Shown here piece after piece: positions 14,373 through 14,895 of a stretch of DNA of 14,895 bases (the stretch's first letter is position 1; the number at the start of each line of letters is the position of its first letter). The stretch spans positions 1 through 14,895 of the forward strand of contig CAJUHX010000052.1 in assembly GCA_910586455.1 (NCBI GenBank). The letters run 5' to 3'. This DNA comes from an uncultured Muribaculaceae bacterium (GTDB lineage: Bacteria > Bacteroidota > Bacteroidia > Bacteroidales > Muribaculaceae). The notes below the pieces were generated by a model that was not told the DNA's origin, ran no database searches, and saw only the letters and a program-made list of their open reading frames with translations. The position numbers and the translations under genes were made by a program.

Positions 14373-14835
14373 GCCTGCGGCGCATCTTTATGCCCGGCTT
14401 TACATGCAGTCTGAAAGAGCAGAACTCGCCGGTATCGCTGCAGGCATAGCGCACATGGTACCACTCGGGCGCCATGAAGTCAAGCACAAAGCGGGCCTTG
14501 TCAATCCCGGCATCGTTCGAAAATCCACGCATACGGCGCTCCTCGACATGAATATCGAAACCGCACACCGTAGCGGCCACACTCACCGCTCCGCTTGCCG
14601 TGATACCCTCGATGCCGCTGCGTGTAAGCACCACAGCGCCGTCGTCGCGCACCTCCACCAGAAGCTCAGGCTCCTCGCCGTCGCCGCCATCACCGGCCGA
14701 CAACTCGCCTGCCACGGTATGAACCACAGCCTCGCCACGCGACTTGGGCATACACATATAAGCCACTATCGCAGCCGCCGAAAGGGCTGCGATTACAAAA
14801 AACTCCACGGTCTGGAAAAAGCCTGCAAGTATCAT
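14362..14835 (-). CDS. Uncharacterised single-pass membrane protein
   Basis: I do not recognise this 157-residue protein. It starts with one hydrophobic helix (about residues 3-26, from FFQTVEFFVIAALSAAAIV), followed by a Gly/Asp/Glu-rich linker (about 35-55) and a beta-rich C-terminal region that ends in a strongly basic tail (KMRRRLKR). Cysteines occur near the C-terminal region (VCGFD, ACSDTGEFC). The architecture suggests an inner-membrane anchor with a small soluble domain. The ATG at 14835 is chosen over the upstream in-frame ATGs at 14853 and 14862, because those lie within or upstream of the likely -7 promoter element. Its 3' end overlaps mgtE by 11 bp in the opposite direction. Codon usage and composition look like the neighbouring genes, so it appears native. 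Confidence 0.7.
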   Translation of the reverse strand: MILAGFFQTVEFFVIAALSAAAIVAYMCMPKSRGEAVVHTVAGELSAGDGGDGEEPELLVEVRDDGAVVLTRSGIEGITASGAVSVAATVCGFDIHVEERRMRGFSNDAGIDKARFVLDFMAPEWYHVRYACSDTGEFCSFRLHVKPGIKMRRRLKR

Positions 14836-14842
14836 AATATTA

Positions 14843-14850
14843 CAAAGGTA
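14843..14850 (-). promoter_or_regulatory. -7 promoter element upstream of the unknown membrane protein
   Basis: Read on the minus strand the bases are TACCTTTG, matching TAnnTTTG. The element ends only 7 bp before the chosen ATG, so the transcript would be nearly leaderless. No good -33 element is seen. Confidence 0.5.
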
Positions 14851-14895
14851 CATAAAAAACACGATTTTTTACGCCCGGATTATAAGAAAAGTCAA

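Noticed and set aside
1..14895. CRISPR array, tRNA or rRNA genes, insertion sequences, replication origin
   Set aside because: No spaced direct repeats, cloverleaf-like sequences, transposase genes, terminal repeats or clustered DnaA boxes were seen on reading both strands.

Overview
The window looks like a core chromosomal segment from a Bacteroidales bacterium, most likely a GC-richer member such as Muribaculaceae; the family-level call is inference. Support comes from the gene order (DUF177 protein, rpmF, fabH, era, der, rsmA, mgtE), the NYPY form of the RsmA motif, DUF349 and DUF4886 proteins typical of the phylum, and AT-rich ribosome-binding regions. Several genes are preceded by the Bacteroidota -7 promoter element TAnnTTTG, three times as the identical TAACTTTGC. 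No tRNA, rRNA, CRISPR array, insertion sequence or intact prophage was seen.

Left part (1-2819): the 3' end of a DNA methyltransferase whose last half is sharply AT-richer than everything around it, facing a minus-strand pair made of a secreted thioredoxin-fold protein without a CxxC and the thiol peroxidase Tpx. A NUDIX hydrolase diverges from that pair.

Middle (2820-7835): a DUF349 protein with five evenly spaced repeats, then a hairpin-containing gap, then a polyprenyl-phosphate sugar transferase followed after 8 bp by a secreted DUF4886 SGNH-like hydrolase, probably one transcript concerned with surface glycans. A lone holin-family membrane protein lies tail to tail with the hydrolase. 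The 264-bp divergent gap between the holin gene and the DUF177 gene holds two promoters and a strong unexplained dyad.

Right part (7836-14895): a housekeeping block. The DUF177 protein and ribosomal protein L32 share a transcript; a terminator-like hairpin separates rpmF from fabH. FabH starts fatty acid synthesis. A second, perfect bidirectional hairpin follows fabH, then come the ribosome-assembly GTPases Era and Der, each probably with its own promoter. RsmA overlaps der by one base and precedes the magnesium transporter mgtE; these three look like one operon. Era, Der, RsmA and L32 all serve ribosome assembly, and Mg2+ uptake fits that theme. A small membrane-anchored protein of unknown function converges on mgtE with an 11-bp overlap.

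I see no convincing new multi-gene system. The points most worth checking are the composition break inside the methyltransferase, the dyad near 7740, the perfect hairpin after the DUF349 gene, the terminator-like hairpin between rpmF and fabH, the cysteine-less thioredoxin-fold partner of Tpx, and the orphan holin-like gene.
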